Assembly (NCBI GenBank): GCA_021234155.1 | Contig: JAJEKV010000398.1 | Location: forward strand, 173,138-237,137 | From: Isoetes taiwanensis | Taxonomy: Eukaryota > Streptophyta > Lycopodiopsida > Isoetales > Isoetaceae | Length of the DNA: 64,000 bases | Reading direction: 5' to 3' | In this document: positions 52,301 through 64,000 of the stretch, piece by piece | Layout of the letters: every line of letters begins with the position of its first letter | Position numbering within the stretch: the first letter of the stretch is position 1 | The notes under the pieces: generated by a model | Told to the model about the DNA's origin: nothing | Databases searched by the model: none | Seen by the model: only the letters and a program-made list of their open reading frames with translations | Program-made: the position numbers and the translations under genes

Positions 52301-53656
52301 CTAGGGAGGCTAGAATGATAAGGAACGGAGGCCTTCAAGCATTATAAGAAGGAAGGCAACCCGTTGTATCATAAACATAAGTTGTGTGTGCCCGAATCAT
52401 CGTGGGTAAGGAAGCTAATTCTTCATGACACACACAAACAGCCCAATTCTTGAGCGCAGGGGTTTATGAAGACCTACTTCAAGATTCGAAGTAGTTATTT
52501 CGGGCCGTGGATGAAGAAGAAACAGATAGCCAAGTATATTCAGGAATGCCAGTTGTCACAGACCAAAAGAAAGCAACTTCGATCCGGTGCCTTAGAGCCA
52601 TTGGGGTGCCAAATGCTAAGTGGGGAGGTCATAAGTATGGATTTTATCACCGGCTCCCTAGAACTCTTCGAGGCAAGGATGCATTGATGGTTGTCGAGAC
52701 AAGTTATCTAAGATGGCACATTTGTGCCTTGCGACACCACGACACCGCCAAGCTATTTGTAAAGGAGATTTTAGACTCCATGGCATGCCTCGAGATAATT
52801 TCAGATAGGGATTCCAAATTTATGAGTGCCTTTTGGCAAGACCTCTTTAGCACGACATTCGAATTTTAAGCCTCCATGAGCAACGCATATCATCCCCAAA
52901 CAGGATGGTCGACGGAGAGGACTTAATCGCGATCATCGAGGATATGCTTAGAAGCTTTGTGTGGAATAAGCGGTCAAGTGGGATGAGTACATCCACTTGG
53001 TGGAGTTTGCCCACAAGTGCTGCCAAGGCAGAGTCTTCCCAGATGTCTCCTTTCATGGTAAATTACGGTACCAGTGCCTAACCCTGATACTTGGCACAAT
53101 CTCGTCAAAGGTAGAAGTATCCCAAACGGATGCTGGAGATATGCAGCAGCCTGGTGGAAGAAGCAAGGGGTTACCTCCCTAGCAGGCAAGAAGTCGGCAA
53201 AAGAGTGTAGCCATGCTGCTAATGTGACCGTAAGAGATTTCAAGGTAGGCGTATAGCTGCAGGTTGAAGATCAAGGTTAAGCAAGCTAAGCTTCTGGATT
53301 GGGAGTTGTAAGAAGCTTGCCCCTAGGTGGACTGGTCTGCTCAAGATTTTGGAGAGAGTGGGCTCCCAAGCCTACAAGTTGGATCTCCCGCCCATCTTAA
53401 GGTCTACAAGGTTTTTCAATGTAAGTTTATTAAAAGGCACAATCCTAACCCCAGGAGGTTTCGATACTCCAACCTTTTGTTGGAAATGACTAAGAGCAAG
53501 TGGAAATTGTGCCCGAAAGGTTTCTTTTTGATAAGTCATTCAAGAAGACGAGGGAGGTCTCGGGCCTTCCAATATTTGGTCAAGTGGAAGCACTGCCCGT
53601 GGAAGACGAACCGGGTATTGAAGGTGATTTGGAGAAGCAATAACCCGAGTTTATGA
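49369..53656 (+). pseudogene. Chromovirus 2 gag-pol with chromodomain
   Basis: Gag: IGAARIWWKGYAKSNKLK and FKTLKESFHKHYVPR (49540-49668). Protease end: YDLIVGMEFLKPAKAMIDSG (about 50581-50640). [34 protein letters not shown] (about 51080-51130), and a catalytic box decayed to FLDE near 51380. RNase H pieces: LPDASKIATGAF and YDFDIVYKPASL. Integrase: a zinc region with ECQLSQTKRKQL (52540 on), SDRDSKFMSAFWQDLF (about 52803), and a YHPQTGWSTER match (52890 on). C-terminus: HLKVYKVFQCKFIKRHNP, then the chromodomain core RAFQYLVKWKHCPWK (53560-53605). Many indels remove any long frame. Domain order gag-PR-RT-RH-IN-CHD is that of chromoviruses. Confidence 0.88.
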
Positions 53657-54500
53657 AGGAGTTTGATGGGCGTAGTCGCTCCCATTTGGTCGACTCGACT
53701 CGGGCCAGAGGTTAGCTTTAGTATGCTTCTTAGTTAGTTTTAAGGCCGCTCATGTCTTCTAGTTAGTAGAGCACATGCTTTAATCTTGGAACGGTGGCTG
53801 TATGATGGATAAGCCTTTAAGGCGCTTCTAGGCCAACATGCACCAGAGGTGCCGCATGACCGAGGGGTCAGAGAGAGAGAAGGAAAGGCATGGTGCCGAT
53901 GATGGGGATATCGGCCTGATACCCCTAAGTGCCACGCACGTGGGGGTCCTACACCGGGCCATAGGGGGGTCATGGTGAAGGTTAAAGTGATCATGTGCTA
54001 TGATGGGATCGTGGAGACATTCCCCAGCTTAAAACCCTTGGGGCATGATGTACTCAGGGGTTTTCGCACCGTAAATCGCAAAGTACAAGGTAGCACTTGA
54101 TCATGGGCAATGATGGGATCATCTTAAATGGTCTTTAAGCTCAAATTCAAAGGGCCATGATCGAAAGTGCAAGGTATTGGTAAGGGGGTGGTCCCCAAAA
54201 CCACAATTTATTAATTAGACTAACGTGAATGTGCTCCATGTGCAGTGCAAAGTGAGAAGGAGCATCGAGGTGGGAGCATTCTAGAAGATGGGGAAAACCA
54301 TAATTTAGATTATGAACCTAATAACTCTTATAATAATGTTTTGAATTATTGTAAAGAAGCTATATAACCTTATTACAAAAGGCTATATAATTTTGTATAA
54401 GTAGTTGATTGTTGAATTTAAGTATATATGCTTTTGTGTTGTTTTGGGGATCTAGTAGGGTCATTATCTTAGCTGCAATGCCGAGACAAAGATTGTCCTA
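53657..54500. other. 3' untranslated region of chromovirus 2
   Basis: No coding region seen between the chromodomain stop and the polypurine tract. Confidence 0.6.
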
Positions 54501-54511
54501 AGGGGGGAGAA
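54501..54511 (+). other. Polypurine tract of chromovirus 2
   Basis: AGGGGGGAGAA directly before the LTR start TGTGACG. Confidence 0.88.
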
Positions 54512-56168
54512 TGTGACGTCCTGTGAACATACGCCATAGATAATGATATATTCCTCGATCTGCCACCATACAAGTCTACCTAGGTAGCCTTGTATGCCTT
54601 AGAAAGTGGCAGTGCACATCTAAGTTAATTATTTAACTTAGATAACCTTTAGGATAAGACCCATTTCCATTATGGCCTTATCCTATTGGGCAACCGCCAC
54701 ACCTACCATCCTAGTGGTGCCAATGCGCGGGCATCCCATGTGGACCCACACCTATATTAACTCTAACCCCTAACCTAGACCTTTTTCCTTGGACTCAGCA
54801 CCCTCAATCCCTCATCTACGCCTCAAACCCATTTCCCGAGCATCGCTCGGCCATAGCCTAGCTCGGAGCAAGAGCCCCCTCGATTCGCGTGTAAGGATCG
54901 GGTAGAGGGAGCAAGTCTTCGAGCCACATCAAGGAGCATGGAGACTGTGGATGGAGGGAAGCGCCTGGAGGAGGTAGGTTGAGTGGGAGTCCATGTTAGT
55001 TCATCCGGGAGTTAGCACTCCGGATGGGTTAGTATTTCGTAGTTAGAGTAGAGCCACCCTAGATCCTTTTGTTGAACATCTTGAACCCTAATCAAGGAAC
55101 CCTAATCAGTTAGTTAGATATGTATAATTAGGGTAAGATATTCATATGATATTGTTCATGATGATGATGTGATGATGGTTGATCAAGTTTGTTCCTCTTG
55201 TGTTGGGAAGGGGGTAGAGACCTAGGGCCATATGTAGTATGCTCCTAGTGTAGATCCCTTAGTTCCTATTAGTTGCGGCTCAGGTGCATAGGAACCCATG
55301 TCGGGCTATGGGGCTATGATGTGACTCAAGACTACACAACAGGGCTAGAGGCAAGATGGAGGGATCCTCAGCCCGAGGCGGGGACTACGGGGATCCCATA
55401 GTGGGCTAGGGCTTATGGTCGGTCACTTAGGTATGGGCCGGGCATGGGTCCGACACCTCCCAGGCGAAGGTGTTGCCCCTGCCTCTCAAGAGTTGCAAGT
55501 GTCGGCTTGGCTCTTGTTTGGGGGGGTTCAAATGGGTTCTGAAGTCGTGTGTATACGATTCTCTAGCCGCCCGTGGAGCCTCTAGACCCGGGAAGGGGAG
55601 ATGCAACCCTTCCTACCTCGGCGGACCGAGGGAGATGCAACTCCGGAGTAGTCCCGATGGGTGATGCCATGGGATTGCGTATCGGAAGGTTAGAGTCATA
55701 CCGAGTCCGATCTAGCCCCGACCGCAAAGTATGCACTGTGAGGGGCGGATGGAGTGGTCAACCCTAGCCATTAGCCCGAGTGCCGACCCTCGCCATTGCC
55801 ATGACTCCGGCCCCGGCTCTATCTTGAGGGCCCTGGCCCTACGGTCCACCCTCCTTACGAAGTCCGAGCACAAGGTAGGAGCTCTCTTTGTTTTCACCAG
55901 TTTGTGATTATCATCCTTGCACTTGTGGATATATGTGATGGACTACCCCGAGGTAGTATTTTGTATTATTTGATGCTAGTTCTCGACATGTTTATCGCTC
56001 ATATAGAAGCCCATAGGAAGGTCACAAGAAGACACCAGAACCTCTCCCCTACACTAGGTCACCTAAAGCGCGGGTAGACGCATGGGCATGTAATGGGATT
56101 GTTGAGCTGACGGGATTTCCTCAAGGGAGGTACTACGGGGGTACCAGATGTTTAGTGTGGAGCGTCCA
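54512..56168 (+). repeat. 3' LTR of chromovirus 2
   Basis: Begins TGTGACGTCC, like the LTR start of chromovirus 1 (TGTGACGTTCC). It matches the 5' LTR with numerous small indels, consistent with an old insertion, and ends near GCGTCCA. Confidence 0.88.
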
Positions 56169-56370
56169 ATTACCTAAGTTATGTGTACATACAAAGATGT
56201 ATTGCAAAAGCTCTTACAACATACAACATCTAAGCATAATTGTATTACCTTAAGTTAGATACATACACCTAAGATGTGCCGGGTCCTTGACTTGTTTACT
56301 ATCTCATGTACCAAAGACACTCATCTTGTAACCTAACCTTCTACAAACTTCTCTAATGTTTACTATCCAG

Positions 56371-58478
56371 GATAAATTTCAAGACAATCATCATCTTCAC
56401 TAGATTCTTCTATTATTGTGAATTCTTCATTGTGATGTGGAGGCTGCTTAATTAGCAAGCAACCTCTATTGCAAAAGCTCCATAAACTATCAATGTCTTC
56501 ACCATATTGAGTTTTATGCATTGAACTATCAAAAATATTGTATGTGCAGAAGTATCAAATTGATGCTCTTGGACATAAGTGGTAAAAGCTATTTGCATTC
56601 TTCAAGCCTACAAACCGGTCAAATAGCCAACACAAATCTTTGTCTTCACCCGGTTAAGGCCCCTCGGGATGCCATAATCGGGCATGCGACCAAAACAACC
56701 TCATTGAAGATACATTTTGAAAGGAAGGTTAATCATAACACATCTATATTTCCTCGTATTATGGATACTTGAGGAGTGGAATATCCAAAGGGAAAGAAAT
56801 ATGTATGTCCCATCATTGACCTCCTAAGAGATCTGCCACCATAAAATGAATTTAAATCTTGGTATGCCTTGCTCCTTTAACTTGTCTATAATGGATGTCA
56901 GAACATCCAAAGAATCGACCAAAGCGGCCAAATCAATGGTTGGAACACGATGCAACAATGATTTCGACAATGGGCGACAAAAGAAGACTCCATCGGGTAA
57001 TTGGATTGGCGCGCCAGGTGCCATTATAATCCTTGGAGTAACGTTGACAATAGTAACTTTAAATGCCTTAGAGATCAAATATAATAAGCCATGTAAGTAA
57101 TCGGTTAGGTTAGCCATATACCTCTAATAGGACCAAGCCTAAGGATAAAGAGCCCGAAATATAAACTAATTCTAGTTTGCAGCATGATAGAAATTAGCTT
57201 TGGAAGCTTGATTTCTTATTCGAATAAATTTCAAAGTACAATAGTCAATTAGCTTTAAATTCTATAAGTTGGAATAGGTTTAACTGCACTCTTACGCGTT
57301 GACAACTTGTTTTGTCTCTCTTCTTCCCCAAACCATATTCAATCATATTTTAATGTTTTCTTACATGAACAACATTCTTGCTTGTCGAACCGGAGTTGAT
57401 AAAAGCGCAACAAACACAAAATTAAGATCCACATACAATAAAACATCCCAAAGTTTATATGAAATATAAATAACTCACTTGCTTTTGTTCCTTAGGCACC
57501 CACAAAAGCTGCATCCTTGACTTACTACCGGTTGCTTGGCCGGGCCTGGGAATGATTTTATTTGCTATGAACCCGGCTCTCACATTGAGCTAGAGTTGGT
57601 TAGATATCTTGAATGACATCGTTATGAAGCACACACAAATGAGAACATGCAACTAAAGATTTAAGCAAGCACGGTACATATCTTTGAAAGAACTTGTGCT
57701 CACATATTTACAGGGTTGTTGTCCCTTTGTGATATATCGAGTCATGGAGTTCAACACAACTAGTGCGGGAGAAGCCATTGAGGTGGTCTTGCACTGCAAT
57801 TTTTGGACCCTAAAACAAAAATCACCAAAACATGATGGGCCGGGGTCCTCAACTTGAATTGGAACCATAATATGCTAGCATTTACTAACAACAATGCATA
57901 TGGCCCTTTCTCGAAATTTGCACTCCTGCTTTGTGTCCCCATACTATTAGCATCCGGGGCTAATCTTTTAAATCTTTGCCCGATAAGTCAAAAAGCACTA
58001 CGAAGGGGAAGAAGACATCTAAGCCATTTAGATGTCAATACTACTCACACCTTCCAGATATGTCTAAATATACATTAGACATGTGCCATGTCTCCACACG
58101 TATTTCGTGATCTTAATAAGAGGGAGTTCGGCTTGGAGCGGATAGAATGGAACGTTGTGAAGGTTATCCGTATCCGCACCAAACTGAAAGCATCAATGGT
58201 AACTAGCATAAAACACATATTTACTAATCCAGTACACTTCTGAGTTGCTCAAGCGATATACAGCTTCTAGTTCTCTTAGGCGGCGACACCTTTTGTATCT
58301 TTTCTTTTTCTTGATTCTTTCGTTCACACCACTATACATGTCTACATTTCTATCCTCGATTCCTCCTTCTCTTGCTTCACCACAACCACCTTCATATGCA
58401 GCAGCCACATTATCCACTAAAATTTCTTGGGGTGCAGGTTGTATGTGTTCTGCCTTACATAGTTCTTCCAATCTTTAG
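56371..58478 (-). pseudogene. Exon-like fragments of an unidentified minus-strand gene
   Basis: Minus-strand blocks look like exons: 58478-58193 (LEELCKAEHIQPAPQEILVD, then RIKKKKRYKRCRRLREL); 57860-57655 (MASPALVVLNSMTRYITKG); 57117-56824 (LHGLLYLISKAFKVTIVNVT and VPTIDLAALVDSLDVLTSII); and a last block ending with an acidic tail EESSEDDDCLEIYPG and a TAG near 56371. Splice sites were not established. The acidic tail and basic patch suggest a nuclear or transposon protein, but this is not evidence enough to name it. Confidence 0.35.
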
Positions 58479-61400
58479 ATTGTAGTTCCAACTAAGGGCC
58501 ATAGATCCACTAGTTTCCTCTGTTGCGAATAATAAAATGTATGAACATGCAATAAATAAATGCAATAATAAGTGGTTTTGACTTACCATTTGAAAGCTTG
58601 ACATTCAAGTTCGGTCACGATGATGTGGCATTTGGCTTTAGAATTGGTACCTTTTGCACTTGTCTACAATTGTTTTTTCTTTGGGTGTCGAAGACCTCTA
58701 CAATAATATCTTTTTCTTTAGAGTGTCGAGGCAACCATTATTCTCCTAAGCTCATTGTAGTTTTGATGCTAAGATAACTCATTGTCAGCAATAGGCATAA
58801 ACATCAAGGAAAATGTAGAAATTAAACTAATATGGACACACACATTGTTGCCACATTCGATATACTTGAGGAGCTCCAGCTTTGTTTGTGCATATGAGGC
58901 TACAATTATATTTGCTTTGTGACAAATGTATCAATATTGAAATAATGAAACAATTTACTTCTTATAAAATCAGCAAATTCATTTTAAACTTAATTACTTA
59001 TGATGTTCCTTTTCCTCCTCTCATGCTACGCACAAATGTATTGTTCAATGTGTTGAGAGGTGACCTAGATGGTGGGGGTTGACTTATGTGCTTCCTCCAT
59101 AATAAAATCATCTACACAACCGAGAAAATCAAGTATCTTTGCGGGGAGGGATCTACTACTGTTCTTGTAGAGCATGCATCTGATTGAGAATTGAAATACA
59201 CTGGAAGAGACCATAACCACATATCACATACCTTGCTCTGCAGAAGCTGCTTTATACTATCCATGTATGCAGGATGAGAAGCGTACCAATAGTAACTATG
59301 GTAATTTGGAAGGAGATATTAAAGGTGCCCACTATAAACCAAAACCAGGAAAAGCAGTATACGATCCAATTCCAAATGTACTCCATGTGCACATGTTGAA
59401 GATATATGCGATTTTAATAATACCCACATCAAATGTAGAAAGCTTCCTAGGAAAAGAATTCATAAATGCATTCCAGCTAGGCATATTAGATATATTAGAT
59501 ATACGTGTTATTTGGAGCCAAGTGGCGAAAAGCTTCTTGAAAATTATAGTGCATTAAAATGTATCATAAGTCTGACGGTGTCAAAATGTCCCCAATAGAA
59601 GACCACAAGTTATCTGAGGATGTATTACCTACAAGTTACCTACTTATCCTAATTTCTTAGTACATAAAGTAATTCCTCAATAATGTCGCTTAACAACACA
59701 TACTCATGCACATTAATAATAATATGCATGTACTAACACCAGTGTTTACACATTTCAGAAAACCAAGAAAGCAATTCAATGACTACTACAAATCTTTACT
59801 TCTTCCCCATTTAAAACCCAAATGTAATTAATACATACTCTGGAACAATTAATGCACGATCATGCAAACTGCTATCTATCACTGAAAATGTTTACACGAT
59901 GACCAAGAAAGACATGAAAATGATTATGTATGCTTTACCTTTTTGTCCAGCCCCAATGCGGGGTAGATTCATCATATGACTGATACCAAGGCGAGTTGTT
60001 TCACTTGTGCTAGCAAGATAGGAGACCATAATAAGCGGTAAGATATACGCAAGATACTTAATAACAACTTTGGGAAGGAACCAAAACATTACATTTTGTA
60101 CACAAGATTCAGAAAATCAACATTTGGCTGCTCTGCAAGCTGAGCCCAAGAAAGGAGGGCTACAAGCTAGGGACCGAGGAGTGATCACAGGAGAACTCCT
60201 AAACTCAAAAATCTTTTGTGCCCCCTCCTCCCGATTACTTTCTTTTTAGAAGCCCTAAATTAGTTCGAATCAACTGCCTCAACTCGAGATGCTTTTAGCT
60301 GCCACTTCCTTGCTAAAACTCAGTACCAGATCCCTTCATACCGCGCAATTGCATCTATACTTCCATTTATGTGCTCCAAACTTCATAGCACTCGAGTCAC
60401 GTTCATCCATCTGCTTTGTTGAAATTCACTGGCTACGACATCAGTTCGATGGTGGTCTTGGCCTCTATGGACTAGCTTAGAATATCTGCCACTTCCTATA
60501 TGGCACCAAAGTCTCATATATAAAACATGAGTCTTGTCTCCTGAGTCCCACATACCACACACACATGCTTTCCTTCCAGGATCGCTCTCAGAAATGGTAA
60601 AGTAGCCGGATCTTCTTTTTGTAAGAATTATCATGGGACTTGCCTTGTGGCCTTGGCATTTACTTTCGACTTCATTTTTAATGATCAAAACCTCGGTTCT
60701 TTGGGCACTTTGCTTTTAAACTGGCTGTTTTTCACGTCATCCCAATCAAGGATTCACCCCTTTAGAATGTAAGTGGAAACTCAAAGGAAAAATACAATGG
60801 AACATAGTGATTTTGTACATCTTTCCTACTCGAATCTGGCTAGTACCACTTAAGTGCTGGTCTTCCTTCCACCAGCTCTCCGCCCATGCGATACACTGGT
60901 AGGTTCACCTTAGAGCCCCAAGGCAGCCACTAAAGTTGCTAATTACGCAAATTTTCCTTCGAATTTCATATTTGCGGATCCCTTAAGAAGAAATCATGTC
61001 CTCATTTGGTTTATACTTTTCCATTTGAGGACTTCAGACTTCAAATGTATACTTTTGACCACAGGAAGTTTCAGGTAATCTTGAGGCGGCACTCTTCTTT
61101 GAAGTGTCTGCCCATCCACCACCACGCAGTAGCAACAAATATCTTTTAATTGTCCTAAAGGGTGCAACAATCGGTTTACATAAACAAAAACACAAATGCA
61201 AAAATTAGAGCGAGAAAGGAAAAACTAGGGGAAGAAAGCGATTGTACCCTTTGATTTATTGTTGAAATATTAGCGACTTGGGAAGGCGTCTAACGGTAAA
61301 CACGAGAGATCAAGTCTTTGGATCAGGTAAAACACAAAGGGATCAAAGGACCGAAACAAGAATGGGGAAGAAAGAATTGGAGGAATTTCCTTTGCCTGAC

Positions 61401-64000
61401 ACCCCGATTGAAAAAAACCAAAATTCAGGTAATTATTCATAACTAAAAATGACCCAATATTTTTTATACTAACGTGCTTTTACCCCGATATGCAGGCTTC
61501 AACTTTGGCTTGAACGTGGAGATGAAGCCCTTGTTAATGTGACACTTGTAGATCAGAACAAGATAATAGATGATGTTGAAAACTTCATAGCATGTATTAA
61601 TCAATGGGTACATAAGTTTTACACGATAAAAGGTCTTAGGTGAATTGTGAACTCCAAGAGCTGCATCACTTGAAATTTAAGCATGACATCTCTTTATAAT
61701 CGTCTTGTTAAACTGCAATAATAAAAGCGAGAGAACACGAAGAGAATATTATACAAAAAAGATTATGAATTTGCAATGGCACACATGGGAATGAGTTTAA
61801 CAAAAGAATCTGGTGGGCCGGTTTAATTTCTTATTTATTATCCACATTTGATGGGTGTCCTAAAATTTACTTTCGTTTTAAAACTTTCATTTGCTATATT
61901 CGTTCTCAAATATATGGAAGCGGAGGAGTATCTACAAGTCGAGATATATCTAGTATTTGTAAATGTAGTTATGACCTTACGACTATGCGAGGTCTACTCA
62001 TTAGTTCTACAAAGTTTCCTACATGTTTTCTTTATGTGTTCCTAAAAACTTCGATGATATTTTCATATAACCAAACTTGTGTTTCTTTATGTGTTCACAA
62101 AAGTAAAAACTCTTATCATATTTTCATATAACCAAACATGTGTTTATTTGAACATTTCTATATGGTACAAAGCCCTAATCTATAATATATTTGGATCTCA
62201 CATACCGGAAATATGTTGTTCATTCTAACTTAGAAACCTGATTGTTAGGTTTTAGTGCTTTATTTTGTATCAGGCATTTAGGTAAAGTAGTTGTTTTGCA
62301 TGTAAATTATCATTATTAAAGTATCGTGTTGGTAACTATGCTTGGGACTCCAGCAGTGTTGTAAATTCTGCGGTAACCTCCACCAATTATGTGCACTATT
62401 AATGTGCATTCATCTACTTTTTAGCACCATTTCCCCTCGTGATCAAAAGTTTTATTTATACATATTTCAAGATTTACGGGCCGAAATACATTAAAAAGTA
62501 GCCCTTCCGCGTTATTAAGGCTCGAGAATAACCTACCTCTTTGAAGCTTCTCGAGAATAATCACATACTTTTAGGGCTTCCCTTTTCTTCTCATATTCTT
62601 GAATATCTGACTCCTTCCTACAAAACCAACACCTTGTAAAAGCTCCACCACATCCTATATATTCAAAAGGGGTTAAAGCTTTCCTTGACTTTCAGGTGAA
62701 AATGATTTTGGAAACATTTCTTCATTCCAATATTAAATTACTTTGTATGATCACGAGGATTTTCTTGAGATACATTTTGAGCTTTTGGCCTTCTTGATCG
62801 TCTATTTTGAGAGCTGGCGGGAAAAATCACGGTGATGGAGTGTGGATTGAACATGGATGAAGAAAAGATGCAAGTTTTCTCTAGATTTGGGAAAAGATGG
62901 GCGAGGATCTTTGGAATGGAGGAGCATTGGAGAAATGGAGGTATTTGATATATGCACATTCAAGCGATGCCACTCCTTTGACCTTTACGCCTCTTCTCAT
63001 GCAAATCTGTCACGAATGATGGAGTAAATTTCCCTCGCTCTTGTCTTTACTCCAGAGCCGATTTCTACTAAAACTTCAAAAGCAGTGTCTATCAATGCGA
63101 TTTTGGGGTTGGAGATGGAAGAAATCGGCGATACATGTAAACTCTGTTGGCACGGTAAACACGTTCATGATATTATTTACAGTACCATAATGACAATCTC
63201 TTTATTTGAGAAAGGAGTTCTTGAAAGGAGGAGGTTGCCCATGCCATGAGAATCGACAAGAAGAGTTCAAGCATGGCGTCATGGTGCTAACCTGTGGCAA
63301 GAGGCACGGAGAGTGGCTAAAGATCCGATGCTGCAGTGGGCGGCCGTCGAGGTGCTTGAGAGGAAGAAGGGGAGGACGTGCAAGGAATTTTTGGGACTTT
63401 TTAATTTTTATTTTCGCCCCATGCCGCGTGTTGTGCTCTGGTTTTTTTTGAGACGGAATATTAGCCGCCAAACAAAAATGAAATTGCTTTATATATGTTG
63501 TGTTGTTAATACCTAGCGTTGTTGCTTAAAATTCTCAAATTAGTTGTGTTTATAAATTTAATAGTGCAGCCTATTAAATACAATAACGTCCATCAACCAC
63601 CTTGGACACCATGCAACATGCCAACTTCATGCCATATTATGCCAACAATATCTCCTTCAATCTCAAAGCAACATGTTGTTGGTTATGTCCCCATATGAGT
63701 GGTAACTTATCAATAAGAGTATTTTGGCCGATATATTAAGCTCTAACGAGGTCATTTATCTACTAAAACCAAGTGTGAATACTAAATCCCTTTTATATAT
63801 ATAACCGAAGGTTGCATGAGCGACAACAACACTTCAACTATCTTGGCATTTGTGTGACCTGTTATATGAAGTTTGGCATGGATGAACTTAGTGTGGTGAG
63901 TCATAAATTGAGATGGTTTGAATGTTTGTCTGGTTGCAAGGGGTCTGCGCAATCTTCTCACATATTCCATGTAAAATATTTTAGATCTCTTTTGTTAATA
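58479..64000. other. AT-rich terminal stretch without a recognisable gene
   Basis: Short frames only. None shows a domain or plausible exon chain. A 25-bp word at 58647-58671 is the inverted copy of 42488-42512. No LTR, TIR or RNA gene was recognised. Confidence 0.45.

Larger units (their letters stand above)
43028..56168 (+). mobile_element. Chromovirus 2: Ty3/gypsy element with H3-type ORF
   Basis: 13.1 kb between ~1.6-kb LTRs. It has an iMet-type primer site at 44654, an ORF with histone H3 tail and fold (45229-46363), gag (49369 onward), protease, RT, RNase H, integrase, chromodomain (to 53656) and PPT (54501-54511). All coding regions are peppered with single-base indels and stops, so it is an old copy. 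PPT, LTR start and LTR middle are shared with chromovirus 1, showing one family or two related subfamilies. Exact ends are uncertain by a few bases and no TSD is clear. Confidence 0.87.

Noticed and set aside
58193-58478. Basic KKKKRYKRCRR patch as a named nuclear protein
   Set aside because: A nuclear-localisation-like patch alone does not identify a family, and splice structure is unproven.
60383-60688. 101-codon minus-strand ORF
   Set aside because: No domain, no exon partner and no codon pattern distinct from its surroundings.

Overview
This window is nuclear DNA of a land plant with a large, repeat-rich genome. Nearly everything recognisable is transposable-element DNA: Ty3/gypsy chromoviruses, a Tat/Athila-type gypsy element, an L1-type LINE, a tRNA-derived SINE and small TIR elements. 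Tandem duplications are common and there are no bacterial operons. A fern or other non-seed plant is a guess, not shown. No intact host gene could be identified.

Layout. 2822-11362 is a decayed minus-strand LTR retrotransposon, with LTR pair, tRNA-iMet primer site and a gag start remnant. 11440-13265 is an unidentified minus-strand gene fragment with a tandemly duplicated exon. 13266-37985 is chromovirus 1, swollen by nested insertions: a hAT-like MITE with 8-bp TSD, a gene-fragment-carrying TIR element, a tRNA-SINE, a LINE, and a complete Tat-like element (24656-36431, 5-bp TSD) that splits its integrase from its chromodomain. The Tat-like element has LTRs, PPT, primer site, gag with three zinc knuckles, PR, RT, RNase H and IN. 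It also has a long extra ORF downstream of pol, split by an ~0.8-kb TIR element with a 10-bp TSD. 37985-43027 holds degenerate exon-like sequence. 43028-56168 is chromovirus 2, with ~1.6-kb LTRs, primer site, a decayed gag-pol-chromodomain and PPT. 56169-64000 is AT-rich with a few unidentified exon-like ORFs.

The most striking observation is that both chromoviruses carry, between primer site and gag, an ORF ending in a histone H3 fold. In chromovirus 1 the H3 region is nearly continuous, with one nonsense codon, and the ORF stops where histone H3 ends. In chromovirus 2 the H3 core is broken by frameshifts, but its ORF also begins with the exact H3 tail MARTKQT. Both ORFs start at ATGGCTCG and the H3 core lies at a similar distance from the primer site in each, so the module looks inherited by an element family. 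Because both elements also encode a chromodomain, the family appears to have carried both an H3-like protein and a probable H3 reader. I do not recall a described retrotransposon family with this architecture.

All coding regions were judged by eye from translation. Most are broken by frameshifts or stops, and family assignments rest on motifs, not searches.
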